Assembly: GCA_025936825.1 (NCBI GenBank)
Contig: JAICSO010000001.1
Coordinates: forward strand, 1,054,001 to 1,118,000
DNA from: Terriglobales bacterium
GTDB lineage: Bacteria; Acidobacteriota; Terriglobia; Terriglobales; Acidobacteriaceae
DNA: 64,000 bases
Reading direction: 5' to 3'
Below, piece after piece: positions 19,487-28,268 of this stretch. The translations under genes and the position numbers were made by a program. The stretch's first letter is position 1; each line of letters opens with the position of its first letter. The notes beneath the pieces were generated by a model. The model made no database searches. It was not told where the DNA came from and saw only the letters and a program-made list of their open reading frames with translations.

Positions 19487-20530
19487 ATGTCCAACATGAC
19501 GTCCCTGCCGCTTATCGATACGGTTGACCAACTCGAAGATCATCTTTCTGCTCCGTCCGCCGAGGACGTCGCGGCGGTTTCCTCGCTGGATGGCGACATT
19601 ATTGTTCTTGGAGCCGCGGGTAAGATGGGCCCCAGCTTATGCCGGCTCGCTGCCCGCGCCATCAGTGAAGCCGGGCTGAGGAAGCGCGTGATCGCCGTCG
19701 CACGTTTCTCCGATATGCAGGTCCGTTGCGATCTCGAAAGATCCGGTGTCGAAACCGTCATATGTGATCTGCTCGAACCGTGTGCTCTAGCTCAATTGCC
19801 GAATGTTCCCAATGTCATCTTCATGGCCGCGCGCAAATTCGGCACTAGCGGCTCCGAGCACCTCACTTGGGCTATGAACACTTTTGTGCCTGGCTTGATC
19901 GCTGAGCGCTTTCGCGATTCACGCATCGTCGCGTTTTCCACCGGTAATGTTTACCCGCTCGTTCCCGTGGGCTCCGGAGGCGCAACGGAATCAACTCCTG
20001 TCGCCCCGATTGGTGAATATGCGCAATCCGCAGTGGGCCGCGAGCGAATGTTCGAGTACGGCTCCGCGAAATGGGGTACGCCAGTCACGATCGTACGTCT
20101 GAACTACGCTGTCGAACTCCGATATGGTGTCCTGGTTGATATCGCGCTAAAGGTTCTCAACCGCGAACCGGTTGACGTAAGCATGGGATATGTAAATGTC
20201 ATCTGGCAGCGTGATGCCAACTCCGTCTCCCTGCGCTCGCTCGCGCATTGCCAGTCTCCACCGTTTGTTCTTAATCTCACTGGTCGCGAAACCCTCGCCG
20301 TTCGAGATGTGGCCAATCAATTTGGCAAGCGCTTCGGAGTTGAGCCCGTTTTCAGCGGACAAGAATCAGGAGAAGCCCTGCTGAGCAATGCCGCCAACGC
20401 CGAGACTCTATTCGGCAAAGCCACTGTATCTCCAGATCAACTGATTGACTGGGTCGCTCATTGGATCACGCACAACGGCGCGCTTCTCAATAAGCCCACC
20501 CACTTTGAAGTCCAGGACGGAAAGTTCTGA
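19487..20530 (+). CDS. NAD-dependent epimerase/dehydratase family protein
   Basis: A Rossmann-fold protein of 347 residues of the extended SDR type. The nucleotide loop reads VLGAAGKMGPSL (a GxxGxxG variant), after an unusual 40-residue N-terminal extension. The usual active-site YxxxK is not clear: GEYAQSAVGRE occupies that position, so the chemistry may differ from a classic epimerase. The stop overlaps the start of the aldolase gene (TGATG), implying a coupled pair. Such epimerase plus DapA-type pairs occur in sugar-acid gene clusters, but I do not know a proven reaction for this one. Confidence 0.8.
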   Translation: MSNMTSLPLIDTVDQLEDHLSAPSAEDVAAVSSLDGDIIVLGAAGKMGPSLCRLAARAISEAGLRKRVIAVARFSDMQVRCDLERSGVETVICDLLEPCALAQLPNVPNVIFMAARKFGTSGSEHLTWAMNTFVPGLIAERFRDSRIVAFSTGNVYPLVPVGSGGATESTPVAPIGEYAQSAVGRERMFEYGSAKWGTPVTIVRLNYAVELRYGVLVDIALKVLNREPVDVSMGYVNVIWQRDANSVSLRSLAHCQSPPFVLNLTGRETLAVRDVANQFGKRFGVEPVFSGQESGEALLSNAANAETLFGKATVSPDQLIDWVAHWITHNGALLNKPTHFEVQDGKF

Positions 20531-21567
20531 TGCAGATCGGCGCTGAACTCCGGAGAGGCTTGGTGATTCCCGCGCATCCGCTCGCACTCACCCGTGAACG
20601 TAAGCTCGACGAACGGCGCCAGCGTGCACTCACGCGCTACTATTTGGCCGCTGGTGCAACCGGAATCGCTGTGGGAGTTCACACAACCCAGTTCGCCATC
20701 CGCGATCCCAAATACAACTTGCTGCGTCCAGTGCTGGAACTTGCTGCCGAAGAGGCTCGCAAGCACGACGTTGTGAAAATCGCCGGCGTCTGCGGAAAGC
20801 TGAAGCAGGCCACCGACGAAGCCGAACTCGCCAAATCTCTTGGATACGATGCCGCCCTGCTCAGCCTCGCGGCCCTCCGCGAAGCTTCAGTTCCATCGCT
20901 GCTCGATCACACGCGTGCAATTGCCTCCATCATCCCTATCGTGGGCTTTTATCTGCAGCCGGCTGTCGGAGGGCGCCTTCTTTCTTACGAATTCTGGCGC
21001 GAGTTCGTAGGGAGTCCGAACGTGGTTGCAGTCAAAATCGCGCCTTTCAACCGCTATCAGACGCTCGATGTCGTACGAGCTGTAGTCGAAAGCGGTCGGA
21101 CCGACGAGGTCGCGCTCTACACCGGCAACGACGACAACATCGTTGCCGACCTGCTTACGGAATTTGATTTCCGCGGGAAGCATGCCCGCATTGTGGGAGG
21201 CCTGTTAGGTCACTGGGCCGTGTGGACACGACGCGCAGTCGCACTGGTTAACTGCATCAAGCAAGCTACCTCAGACCCGAGGCAAGACGCGTCCATCATG
21301 AAGACGCTGCTGACCATCGCTGCCCAGGTCACGGACATGAATTCTGCCGTCTTTGACACGCGCAACGATTTCCGCGGGTGCGTCTCCGGCATTCACGAAA
21401 TTCTTCGCCGTCAAGGCTTGCTCGAAGGCCGCTGGTGTCTCGATCCGAATGAAGATTTATCTCCCGGCCAGAGTGAAGAACTCGACAGGATATGCAGCAC
21501 GTATCCCGAGCTTTGCATTCCAGACGGCACCTTCATTCGCGAAAATCTAGACGCTTGGCTTCGGTAG
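20530..21567 (+). CDS. DapA/NanA-type class I aldolase family protein
   Basis: TIM-barrel protein of 345 residues from the dihydrodipicolinate synthase/N-acetylneuraminate lyase family. The Schiff-base lysine is in NVVAVKIAPFNRY, and the partner tyrosine in VGFYLQPA. Length exceeds the usual 290-300 residues, with an extra C-terminal segment. True lysine-biosynthesis DapA is unlikely because of the context and divergence. A 2-keto-3-deoxy sugar acid lyase/dehydratase role is the better guess. It is translationally coupled to the epimerase gene and may be controlled with nagB. Confidence 0.82.
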   Translation: MQIGAELRRGLVIPAHPLALTRERKLDERRQRALTRYYLAAGATGIAVGVHTTQFAIRDPKYNLLRPVLELAAEEARKHDVVKIAGVCGKLKQATDEAELAKSLGYDAALLSLAALREASVPSLLDHTRAIASIIPIVGFYLQPAVGGRLLSYEFWREFVGSPNVVAVKIAPFNRYQTLDVVRAVVESGRTDEVALYTGNDDNIVADLLTEFDFRGKHARIVGGLLGHWAVWTRRAVALVNCIKQATSDPRQDASIMKTLLTIAAQVTDMNSAVFDTRNDFRGCVSGIHEILRRQGLLEGRWCLDPNEDLSPGQSEELDRICSTYPELCIPDGTFIRENLDAWLR

Positions 21568-21604
21568 CAGCCGAAATGCGATAAACGGCCCCCGAACCTG
21601 TTTT

Positions 21605-22444
21605 TCAGCCAATCTCAAAGCCGGCAATCGCATACACGAGCCCATCTTGTCCGCGAAAGCCCTCGCCGCGAACCATCCGCGTCAACTGACGCTTCGGCGT
21701 AAATCCCAGTTCGTTAGCGATTTCTATCGCGGCTTTGTTGTCCGGCAGAAGATCCCAATACCATTGCCTCACTTCGGGTTGCCGGGATTGGATGGCGGCC
21801 TTGACTTCCCGCCGCCGTTGGAACAACTGGGACAACAAATCCCTTGCAGTTTTCACATCACGCGCTACGCAGGGCCCAAGATAGGCGGCCGATCTTCCAG
21901 TCCGCGTCATTAAGAACCCACCTCCACTACAAATGCAGCTTCCTCGCGAAGCCAGCGCCTGCAGCAAAACACTTCTATCGACTCCGAACCCTTTGGTATC
22001 CAATACGCCCACACCTTCAAGGTCGAGGGAACCTGCTGCCCCGACTTCAGCGCATTCGCCGCCCCACCTCTCTACCGCTTGCTCAGTCTTGAACCCGTAC
22101 TTTTCATACAGCGGTTTGCCCTGATCGGTCGCGTCCAGCTTCAACGTACAAATGCCTGCGGCATCCGCGCGCTGGAGCACGTGCTCCAGTAATCTCTTTG
22201 CAAATCCGCGGCCGCGAAACTCAGGATGCGTCAACACCATCCCGATCCATCCCAGTTGCTTCCCGTAGCAGATCAGCGTTGTCGTCGCAACTAGCCGATC
22301 TTCTACCTCCAACCCAAAGCATCCTTCTGGATCGAGCCGCAGCAGCATGCGCCAATCCTCGGCTGTCTGGTTCCACCCCGCGAACACCGACAACTCCAGA
22401 CTCGCCGCAATATCCGTCGAACTCAACTGGCGAAGTTTCTCCAT
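21605..22444 (-). CDS. GNAT acetyltransferase with C-terminal acetyltransf_18-like domain
   Basis: The product has 279 residues from the ATG at 22444; a TTG three codons earlier is the alternative. Residues 1-140 are a GNAT domain with the acetyl-CoA loop HPEFRGRGFAKRLLEH and the later KLDATDQGKPLYEKYGF. The second half (ending RMVRGEGFRGQDGLVYAIAG) matches the tandem layout seen in YitH/HolE-like acetyltransferases. The substrate is unknown. It converges on the aldolase gene with 37 bases between. No link to the sugar genes is evident. Confidence 0.82.
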   Translation of the reverse strand: MEKLRQLSSTDIAASLELSVFAGWNQTAEDWRMLLRLDPEGCFGLEVEDRLVATTTLICYGKQLGWIGMVLTHPEFRGRGFAKRLLEHVLQRADAAGICTLKLDATDQGKPLYEKYGFKTEQAVERWGGECAEVGAAGSLDLEGVGVLDTKGFGVDRSVLLQALASRGSCICSGGGFLMTRTGRSAAYLGPCVARDVKTARDLLSQLFQRRREVKAAIQSRQPEVRQWYWDLLPDNKAAIEIANELGFTPKRQLTRMVRGEGFRGQDGLVYAIAGFEIG

Positions 22445-22677
22445 CGTCAACAACTACCCCGATTACAAACAGCGCAGTCCACGGCTTCTAGTGAGGCTCG
22501 AATCAGTTGCATCGACCTTATCACTTCATGGATCGTCACTGAGTGTAATGATTCCATAAACAATGTCGGATCCCAGGCCCGAGTAGACTTTGGAGGCGCA
22601 AATCAATCCGGCTGAGCAATGAGCATAATCGCCCTCAATATTGATCTGGATCGTTCCTCGACCTCCGCAGTAAAGTT

Positions 22678-22700
22678 ATTGCCATATGGCATATGGCAAT
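22678..22700. promoter_or_regulatory. 11-bp perfect inverted repeat over the start codon
   Basis: Arms ATTGCCATATG and CATATGGCAAT flank a single G. The ATG of the deacetylase gene is the end of the left arm, so the palindrome could be an operator or, as RNA, a hairpin hiding the start. No clear Shine-Dalgarno sequence lies upstream. Confidence 0.5.
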
Positions 22701-23648
22701 CGGCTTGAGAAGCGCGACAAGGTCACATTCCCCTTGTTGATCCTTGGTTCCTTGCTGTCTGTTTCTCCGATGACAATGTCTGCGCAAACTCTGGCGGACC
22801 GCCTGGGATACCCTTCTGGCACGAAGCTAGTCATCATCCATGGCGACGATCTTGGTGAAACTCATGCGGTGAATGCCGCAGCGATCAAAGCCCTGGAGGC
22901 TGGCTCGATCAACTCTGCGAGTCTGATGGTGCCTTGCCCATGGTTCCCCGAGATCGCTGACTACGCCAGGTCGCATCCTGGAGCAGACTTCGGACTGCAT
23001 CTCACGTTAACCAGCGAGCGAGTTTATTACCGTTGGGGTCCGGTAGCTCCCGCTGACAAAGTGCCAAGTCTTTTAGACGAAAACGGATACTTCCATCATG
23101 ACTGGGACAAAAACCAGCACATCAACCCGAAGGAGGTCGAGATCGAATTACGCGCCCAGATTGAACGTGCGCTTGCTATGGGCGTTCGCCCGACCCATCT
23201 CGATTCCCATCAATACCGGCTAATTGTGAATGGCAAGGACCTATTCGACGTTATGGTACGAGTGGCTCATGAGTACAAGTTGCCGGTTTTCGTAACCAGA
23301 GATTGGTTCGCGGATCATCCTTATTTGGAGGCGAGCCTTGGTCCTGATGACATAGTTCTTGACCATACGGTCACGATCGGACCCGAGGTTCTGCCGGAAA
23401 AATGGGCTGAGTTTTACATTTCGGCGCTGAAAAACTTGAAACCTGGCGTGACTGAATTCGTCATCCATCCCGGTTTTGACGATGAGGAACTGCGCGCGGC
23501 CACGAGGGAGCGGTCAACGTGGGGTTCGGGTTGGAGGCAGCGCGATTTCGACTTTTTCAGCAGCAATCAATTTCGCCAGATTCTGGCTCAAGAGAACGTT
23601 AAGCTGATCACCTGGCGGGAACTGGCCAACAAGGTGACGCGTAAGTAG
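22686..23648 (+). CDS. Exported ChbG/HpnK-type (YdjC-like) carbohydrate deacetylase
   Basis: The product has 320 residues. After a basic leader and hydrophobic core comes the YdjC/ChbG domain. It has metal-binding IIHGDDLGETHAVNAA, FGLHLTLTSE and RPTHLDSHQY, and the late EFVIHPGFDD. Characterised relatives remove acetyl groups from N-acetyl-glucosamine units (ChbG) or hopanoid precursors (HpnK). The signal peptide is unusual for ChbG, which is cytoplasmic, and suggests periplasmic action. The start codon sits in a palindrome. The true start is uncertain because no ribosome-binding site is visible. Confidence 0.8.
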   Translation: MAYGNRLEKRDKVTFPLLILGSLLSVSPMTMSAQTLADRLGYPSGTKLVIIHGDDLGETHAVNAAAIKALEAGSINSASLMVPCPWFPEIADYARSHPGADFGLHLTLTSERVYYRWGPVAPADKVPSLLDENGYFHHDWDKNQHINPKEVEIELRAQIERALAMGVRPTHLDSHQYRLIVNGKDLFDVMVRVAHEYKLPVFVTRDWFADHPYLEASLGPDDIVLDHTVTIGPEVLPEKWAEFYISALKNLKPGVTEFVIHPGFDDEELRAATRERSTWGSGWRQRDFDFFSSNQFRQILAQENVKLITWRELANKVTRK

Positions 23649-23835
23649 CCTACGCGATTGATTTCGACAATCAGGCTGATGGCTTTGCCGAGAGGCCACT
23701 GTCTGCGTAGGGAGTTATGTCTTCAGTTTCGAGCTTCTGTTTTGCAAGCTGATTGCGGCTCCCTAGGGGAACTTCGTCACATGTAATTCCCGCCAACTCA
23801 GCGATGCGAACCTCAGGCTATAATCCCCGTCAGGT

Positions 23836-24789
23836 ATGAGCCTGATCAACCGACGTCAATTCATGGCCAATGCGTCGGCACTCGCTGCCGGTATTGTGAT
23901 CGGCGGAATCAGTCGCCCGGCGTTTGCCGACGCGCCACCACACATTGATTTTCCGACTGCGCCGCGCGACCGCATTTCCGTGGCCTCGTACCCGTTTCGC
24001 GCATACATTAACGCCCCTGGAAATCGCGATCGTGATCCAAAGCTTCCCGGTATGGACCTTAAAGACTTCGCCGTCGAGGTCGTCAAAAAGTTTAACGTTC
24101 ACAACATCGAACCGCTGAGCCGGCACTTCAGCTCACTTGAGAACGAATATCTCGTCCAATTTCGTGCAGCATTACGCTTAGCCAATGCCAAAGCTGTGGA
24201 CATTGCTGTCGATGGCGACCACAGTTTCTACGACCGCGATCTCGCCGCCCGAAAACGCGCAATTGCCCATGCAAAAACATTTGTCGACGTCGCTGTGCAG
24301 ATCGGTTGCCCCAGCATTCGCGCACACATCAGACGCGCCAAGGATTCGTCGCCGGATATCCACCTCGCCGCGGAAAGTCTGGTCGACGTGGTCGGCTACG
24401 CGAGCAGCAAGAACGTCGTCGTGAATCTCGAAAACGATGACTTGGTGAGCGAAGACGCATTCTTCGTGGTGAAAGTAATTGAAGCGGTGAACCACCCTTT
24501 TCTACACGCGCTTCCGGACTTCGCAAATTCGATGATGACGGGCAACGCGGACTTCAACTACCGGGCAGTCGAGGCCATGTTCCATCACGCCTACTGCATC
24601 TGCCACGTGAAAGATGGAGAAGTCGACGATAATGGCAAGCGCTTCAGCATTGACATGCGGAAGACCTTCGCGATTCTGAAGGCGACCGGCTACCGTGGGT
24701 ACTGCTCCATGGAGTTCGACGAGCCAGGAGATCCTTATGCGCCCACCGCTGCGCTGGTGGAGCAGACGCTTCGCTATCTCGCGCAATGA
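23836..24789 (+). CDS. Tat-exported sugar phosphate isomerase/epimerase-like protein
   Basis: The product has 317 residues. The twin-arginine leader (MSLINRRQFMANASALAAGI) precedes a xylose-isomerase-like TIM barrel (AP_endonuc_2 superfamily). Metal-ligand-like residues lie in VVNLENDDLVS, LPDFANSM, CHVKDGEVDD and CSMEFDEPGDP. Relatives include inosose dehydratases, hydroxypyruvate isomerases and 3-keto-sugar enzymes. Tat-exported versions are frequent in Acidobacteria and Planctomycetes, alongside exported Gfo/Idh oxidoreductases. That is exactly the gene it converges on (7 bases between stops), so the pair may act on 3-keto sugars in the periplasm (inference). Confidence 0.82.
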   Translation: MSLINRRQFMANASALAAGIVIGGISRPAFADAPPHIDFPTAPRDRISVASYPFRAYINAPGNRDRDPKLPGMDLKDFAVEVVKKFNVHNIEPLSRHFSSLENEYLVQFRAALRLANAKAVDIAVDGDHSFYDRDLAARKRAIAHAKTFVDVAVQIGCPSIRAHIRRAKDSSPDIHLAAESLVDVVGYASSKNVVVNLENDDLVSEDAFFVVKVIEAVNHPFLHALPDFANSMMTGNADFNYRAVEAMFHHAYCICHVKDGEVDDNGKRFSIDMRKTFAILKATGYRGYCSMEFDEPGDPYAPTAALVEQTLRYLAQ

Positions 24790-24796
24790 AGCGGTT

Positions 24797-26128
24797 TTAC
24801 GCTGCTGGTCCCCGATCGGAGAACGTCTCAGTGGACGCGTTCCAATACTGCTTCCTGCCCGACCAGTACGCCTCTGTGACCATCATGCAGGCGACAGAGT
24901 GTGCAAAGCCCTCGCGCACTGTGCAATGCGGTTGCTCGCGCGAACGCATGCATTCGAACCAGTTTGCCATGTGGCCAAGTGTCAGGTCGTCAATGCCCAT
25001 CGGCGGGAGCGTGGTTTCGCCCGGCAGCAACACGTATTTCGAAGTTCTATTCTTGTCGATGTCTGGATTGTCTTCGTGCGTGCCCTTCTCTTCGACCAGC
25101 TGATACCGCGGGCTGCCCTCGCCGCCAAAGTTGAAGAGGGTTGCTTTCTTGCCCATGAAGCGCGTGAACCCTGGAGCATCATTCCCAAAGCTAGTTGAAT
25201 AGCTCACCAGAAATCCCTTGGGATACTCCAACAATGCTTGGAAGGTATCGGCATTCTCTCGCCCGTCGTGCCAGGCAAAGACGCCGCCGTGAGCGACCGC
25301 CGATTTCGGAAAACTGTCATTCATGAACCAGTGAACCAGGTCGATCCCGTGGCTCATCCACTGATCGGGGATGCCGCTCGAAAATTCTTTGTAGAGCCGA
25401 AATTCGCAGTAGACCTGCGGATCGAACGGGCGATACGGTTTGTTGAGCAAGAATTTTCGCCAGTCAGTGTCCTCCTCGCGAATTGATTTCGTCTCTGGGC
25501 GACCGCGCCATCTCGGACCGTGATAGTTCCACACCATTTCGATTTTGGTTACGTCGCCGAGCACTCCGCTCTGCACCAGGTCGTGGGCCGCAATCTGGTA
25601 GGGTTCGCTGCGGTGCTGAGTCCCCACCTGCACGACTAGTTTGTTTTGGAGTACGGCGTCGCGAGCGGCCTTGGCTTCTTCGAGGACATTTCCCATCGGC
25701 TTCTCGACATAGACATCCTTGCCGGCATCGGCCGCCATTTTCAGTAGTGGAGAATGCGAGTGATCGGGCGTCGAGAGAATTACGGCGTCAATCTGCTTTT
25801 CAGCGAGCGCGTCTTCAATGTGCTGAAATGCGCGCGGCGAACGATTGTAGTACCTGGTGTTGGTGACAACAGCTTTTTCGCGGTTGTGACGCCACAAGTC
25901 GCAAACCGAGTTCATTTCCACGTTGTGACTTGATGCGAGCTTGGAAACGATCAGATCCAGGTCGCTTCCCCGGCTACCGTTCCCCACATGGCAGAGCGCT
26001 ATTCGGTCATTCGCCCCCAGAATTCTCCCGTATGAGGACGCCGTGCTGGATAACGCGGCTCCCGCAAGCGTTGCGGCTGACCGTGATAGAAATGTCCGAC
26101 GATCCGTTCTTCGTTCCGGCTCATCCAT
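24797..26128 (-). CDS. Tat-exported Gfo/Idh/MocA family oxidoreductase
   Basis: The product has 443 residues. I start at the ATG at 26128, where GGAG lies 10 bases upstream and the leader contains DRRTFLSRSAATLAGAAL (RRxFL Tat motif). The NAD-binding fold follows (RIALCHVGNGSRGSDL, slightly altered glycine loop). Next is the conserved DVYVEKPMGN with the family lysine, and a C-terminal alpha/beta domain with GIDLVHWF. Exported members are thought to be glucose-fructose-oxidoreductase-like, or sugar dehydrogenases with tightly bound cofactor. An extended upstream reading to 26311 has no leader and is unlikely. Confidence 0.85.
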   Translation of the reverse strand: MDEPERRTDRRTFLSRSAATLAGAALSSTASSYGRILGANDRIALCHVGNGSRGSDLDLIVSKLASSHNVEMNSVCDLWRHNREKAVVTNTRYYNRSPRAFQHIEDALAEKQIDAVILSTPDHSHSPLLKMAADAGKDVYVEKPMGNVLEEAKAARDAVLQNKLVVQVGTQHRSEPYQIAAHDLVQSGVLGDVTKIEMVWNYHGPRWRGRPETKSIREEDTDWRKFLLNKPYRPFDPQVYCEFRLYKEFSSGIPDQWMSHGIDLVHWFMNDSFPKSAVAHGGVFAWHDGRENADTFQALLEYPKGFLVSYSTSFGNDAPGFTRFMGKKATLFNFGGEGSPRYQLVEEKGTHEDNPDIDKNRTSKYVLLPGETTLPPMGIDDLTLGHMANWFECMRSREQPHCTVREGFAHSVACMMVTEAYWSGRKQYWNASTETFSDRGPAA

Positions 26129-26533
26129 GCTTGTCTCCAAATAAATGGGCGTTGGCTGTAATCCGACGCTGCGCTCACTTCGGTGCGTGTAGTTTAATGC
26201 AGAGACGGATTCATTGTAGGCGAACATCTGAACCCCGGTTTGGGGACAAGTCTGTGATCGGTAAGTGTCAATGGACGCTAATGTGCAACTCCGTTGGACA
26301 CAGACAAACAATACCGGCAGATTTGCTTTTTGTTCCTTTAGTCTCCAGTCGGAGACCGCTTGGGAGTAGCGCAGCCTGGAATTGGCGGGCCTGCGTCGTT
26401 AGATCGTTTTCCAGGTGGAGCGAAATGGCCTTCGACTTACCTCTTCCTCTTAACAACGGCGGCGTAAGTCTCATGCCAGGTGGAGTTCGAATAAAACAGG
26501 AGTGCAAATTTGCCGGTATCGATTTCAAAGTAC

Positions 26534-26554
26534 TGGCAGAGAGGGAGGGATTCG
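26534..26554 (+). other. Putative attL: copy of the tRNA-Ser 3' end
   Basis: Twenty of 21 bases match 59904-59924, which holds the encoded CCA end, acceptor 3' strand and part of the T arm of tRNA-Ser(CGA). The single difference is A for G at the fifth base. The match stops at the T loop. Both copies have the same orientation, as expected for attL and attR flanking an element inserted at the tRNA 3' end. Confidence 0.6.
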
Positions 26555-26693
26555 TTTTCGCCCTTTTCAGCCAAGTGCTGGTGATTCCTGCACATAGCCA
26601 TTTTAGTTAGTGTTTATGCGGCTTTCAAGTGCATTCTGAATTCACGCTCCTGTTTCCACAGTTTCCCTAATTCGCCTGATTTTCATGAAAAAC

Positions 26694-26712
26694 GGTATCA
26701 CTGGTATCACCC
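26694..26712 (+). repeat. Tandem GGTATCAC pair near the putative attL
   Basis: GGTATCAC, T, GGTATCACC. A closely similar pair (GTATCAGTG, TA, GGTATCACC) lies at 59854-59876 between the tRNA-Ser and the integrase remnant. Their presence near both proposed ends suggests integrase arm sites or terminal sequences of the same element. Confidence 0.4.
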
Positions 26713-26781
26713 TAAAGCTTCTGCGAGGAGCCCTGCCATGCAGTTTTCGATCATCGCTTCAGCGAAGCAACATCTTCGAAA

Positions 26782-26916
26782 ACTTTGGCCTCCCGCCCCA
26801 ATCCGGCAACGTTCTGGCGAGATTGTGGTATCGCCGTGGCTAGGCGATATGCTTGGACACTTTGGCCTCTCCCCGACCCGGCAAATTCCTGGCGAGATGG
26901 CTGGTATCGCCGTCGC
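26782..26916 (+). repeat. Two imperfect direct repeats, 77-bp period
   Basis: Unit 1 at 26782-26840 and unit 2 at 26859-26916 share ACTTTGGCCTC, CCGGCAA, TGGCGAGAT and GGTATCGCCGT in the same order. The function is unknown. It could be a repetitive extragenic element or the remnant of a repeated coding unit. Confidence 0.6.
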
Positions 26917-26981
26917 AGGGCCAGCATCCTTCCCAAGTTTGCCTCGGGGCTGCGGACGGAAGCACGATTTGCGCTAAATCA

Positions 26982-28241
26982 TCAAGCTCGAAGAAAGACT
27001 GGCAAGCGAAGACGCACGACTCGCCCATTGTCGTGTTCATGGACCGCAATCGAATCGGAATTGGTTGTGACAGAAGCGACACCAGCAAAATCGTGTGACA
27101 CTTCAATCAAGGCGATCACGTATTTCGAGGATCTACTGCTTCGTGCTGGCAGCCACTTGTACGTGGATTCCCCGAACAGCGGACCATTGGCGATCGTTTC
27201 GCGCCGCGGAATAGGAAAAGGAGTGCTGCTGAATTCGAATCCTCGGCAGAATTCGCGTCCTTTCCAAGGTACATGCTTCCGATTGTAGGATTCTTCCCAG
27301 TTCCCCACCCATGGGTACTCACTTCGATTGACCACATATAAGACCAGCAGTCGCATGCGTGGATTGGACACTGCGATGAAAGCAGTTTTCAAAGCTGGGT
27401 CCAATAGATGAGCCGTGTAGTGACCGTACTTCGAATTCTTGCTGACTCGAAGATTCAAAGAGCCATCCGTCTTTGTTGGTGCATTCGGCCACAGAAATTC
27501 GGCGTCAGGATGGAGAGCCATGTTCTTGCTAAAGGTTGAAGGGCACACTTTACTGCGGGTCGCAGGCATGTCAAAAAGAGTCACGTCAGGTTCTAAGAAC
27601 GGCGGACCAAACGTTACGTGATGATTCCATGAAATCGGTCGATCAAACGTCGCGAGGTTGGTCGCGGTTTCTTCGCAGTAAATGATCGGTTGTTCGCAGT
27701 CGAGAGAGAGTGCACGCTCCAAGCGTATCTGCGCTAGAGGTAGATCGGCGCCATAAACGAGTCTGTTTTGTGCTGACTTCTTGGGATGCCTGCGCCGCCA
27801 TTTCACAACTGGAGCCTCTCCGTGTGTGCTGTGGCCGGCAGCGATCTCCTCCCCCGACGGCGGTCCAAAGAAATCGAAGCTAATGCTGTGACCCGCTATG
27901 CCTGCGAGCAGCCTTCCTTCCGGCAGGGGACCGAAAATGCGACCGTGTGTGGAAGTTTTGTATCTTGAAGGGTCTATCGTTTTCCACTTCGGCTTCCAAA
28001 GTGGGTTAATCCCTCCAGCAGCATTCAAAACTAATTCGCAAATGTGTCCGCCACCTTCAAGAACTGCAACGTGCCCCCAGGTGCTGCTGAGCCGAAAGCC
28101 AGGCCGGCCATCCAGAATGTTCGAGTGACGAGTTACAGATGTGAACTTCTTCGTATTGTTACGCAACAGGGAGACCTCGCGAAAATATCCCGAATTCTTT
28201 ATAGCAGGCGACGCTCGCCAAGGAAAACCCTTACTGGACAC
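26982..28241 (-). CDS. Aldose-epimerase/mutarotase-like hypothetical protein
   Basis: The product has at most 419 residues. It shows no signal peptide. Blocks such as GGHICELVL, ISWNHHVTFGPPFLEPDVT and HEHDNGRV suggest a galactose-mutarotase-like beta-sandwich (aldose 1-epimerase or DUF4432-like). By eye it is less GC-rich than its neighbours, and its GTG start at 28241 is uncertain. The conserved part seems to begin around residue 40. It lies between repeat-rich DNA and a dead transporter gene, which suggests transfer or decay around it. The substrate is probably a sugar, but this is a fold-level guess. Confidence 0.6.
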   Translation of the reverse strand: MSSKGFPWRASPAIKNSGYFREVSLLRNNTKKFTSVTRHSNILDGRPGFRLSSTWGHVAVLEGGGHICELVLNAAGGINPLWKPKWKTIDPSRYKTSTHGRIFGPLPEGRLLAGIAGHSISFDFFGPPSGEEIAAGHSTHGEAPVVKWRRRHPKKSAQNRLVYGADLPLAQIRLERALSLDCEQPIIYCEETATNLATFDRPISWNHHVTFGPPFLEPDVTLFDMPATRSKVCPSTFSKNMALHPDAEFLWPNAPTKTDGSLNLRVSKNSKYGHYTAHLLDPALKTAFIAVSNPRMRLLVLYVVNRSEYPWVGNWEESYNRKHVPWKGREFCRGFEFSSTPFPIPRRETIANGPLFGESTYKWLPARSSRSSKYVIALIEVSHDFAGVASVTTNSDSIAVHEHDNGRVVRLRLPVFLRA

Positions 28242-28268
28242 GATACGCGATGAGGATAGATTCTCGTC

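Larger units (their letters stand above)
26129..26981. other. Gene-poor stretch with att-like and repeat sequences
   Basis: I see no convincing gene in this 850-base stretch; short open frames on both strands lack family motifs and ribosome-binding sites. It does hold the tRNA-Ser 3'-end copy (26534-26554), the paired GGTATCAC repeat (26694-26712) and a 77-bp-period direct repeat (26782-26916). Its character fits the remnant end of an integrated element. Confidence 0.55.

Noticed and set aside
20530-21567. Lysine-biosynthesis DapA
   Set aside because: Longer than DapA, coupled to an epimerase in a sugar locus, and sequence blocks differ. A sugar-acid aldolase or lyase is more likely.
25930-26610. 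Open frame of 226 codons on the plus strand
   Set aside because: It is largely antisense to the Gfo/Idh gene, and its product looks like random translation rich in Arg, Ser and Pro.
26866-26878. Similarity to the tRNA-Pro 3' end (CTCTCCCCGACC)
   Set aside because: A 12-base GC-rich match only, and it is part of the 77-bp-period repeat. Too short to call an att site.
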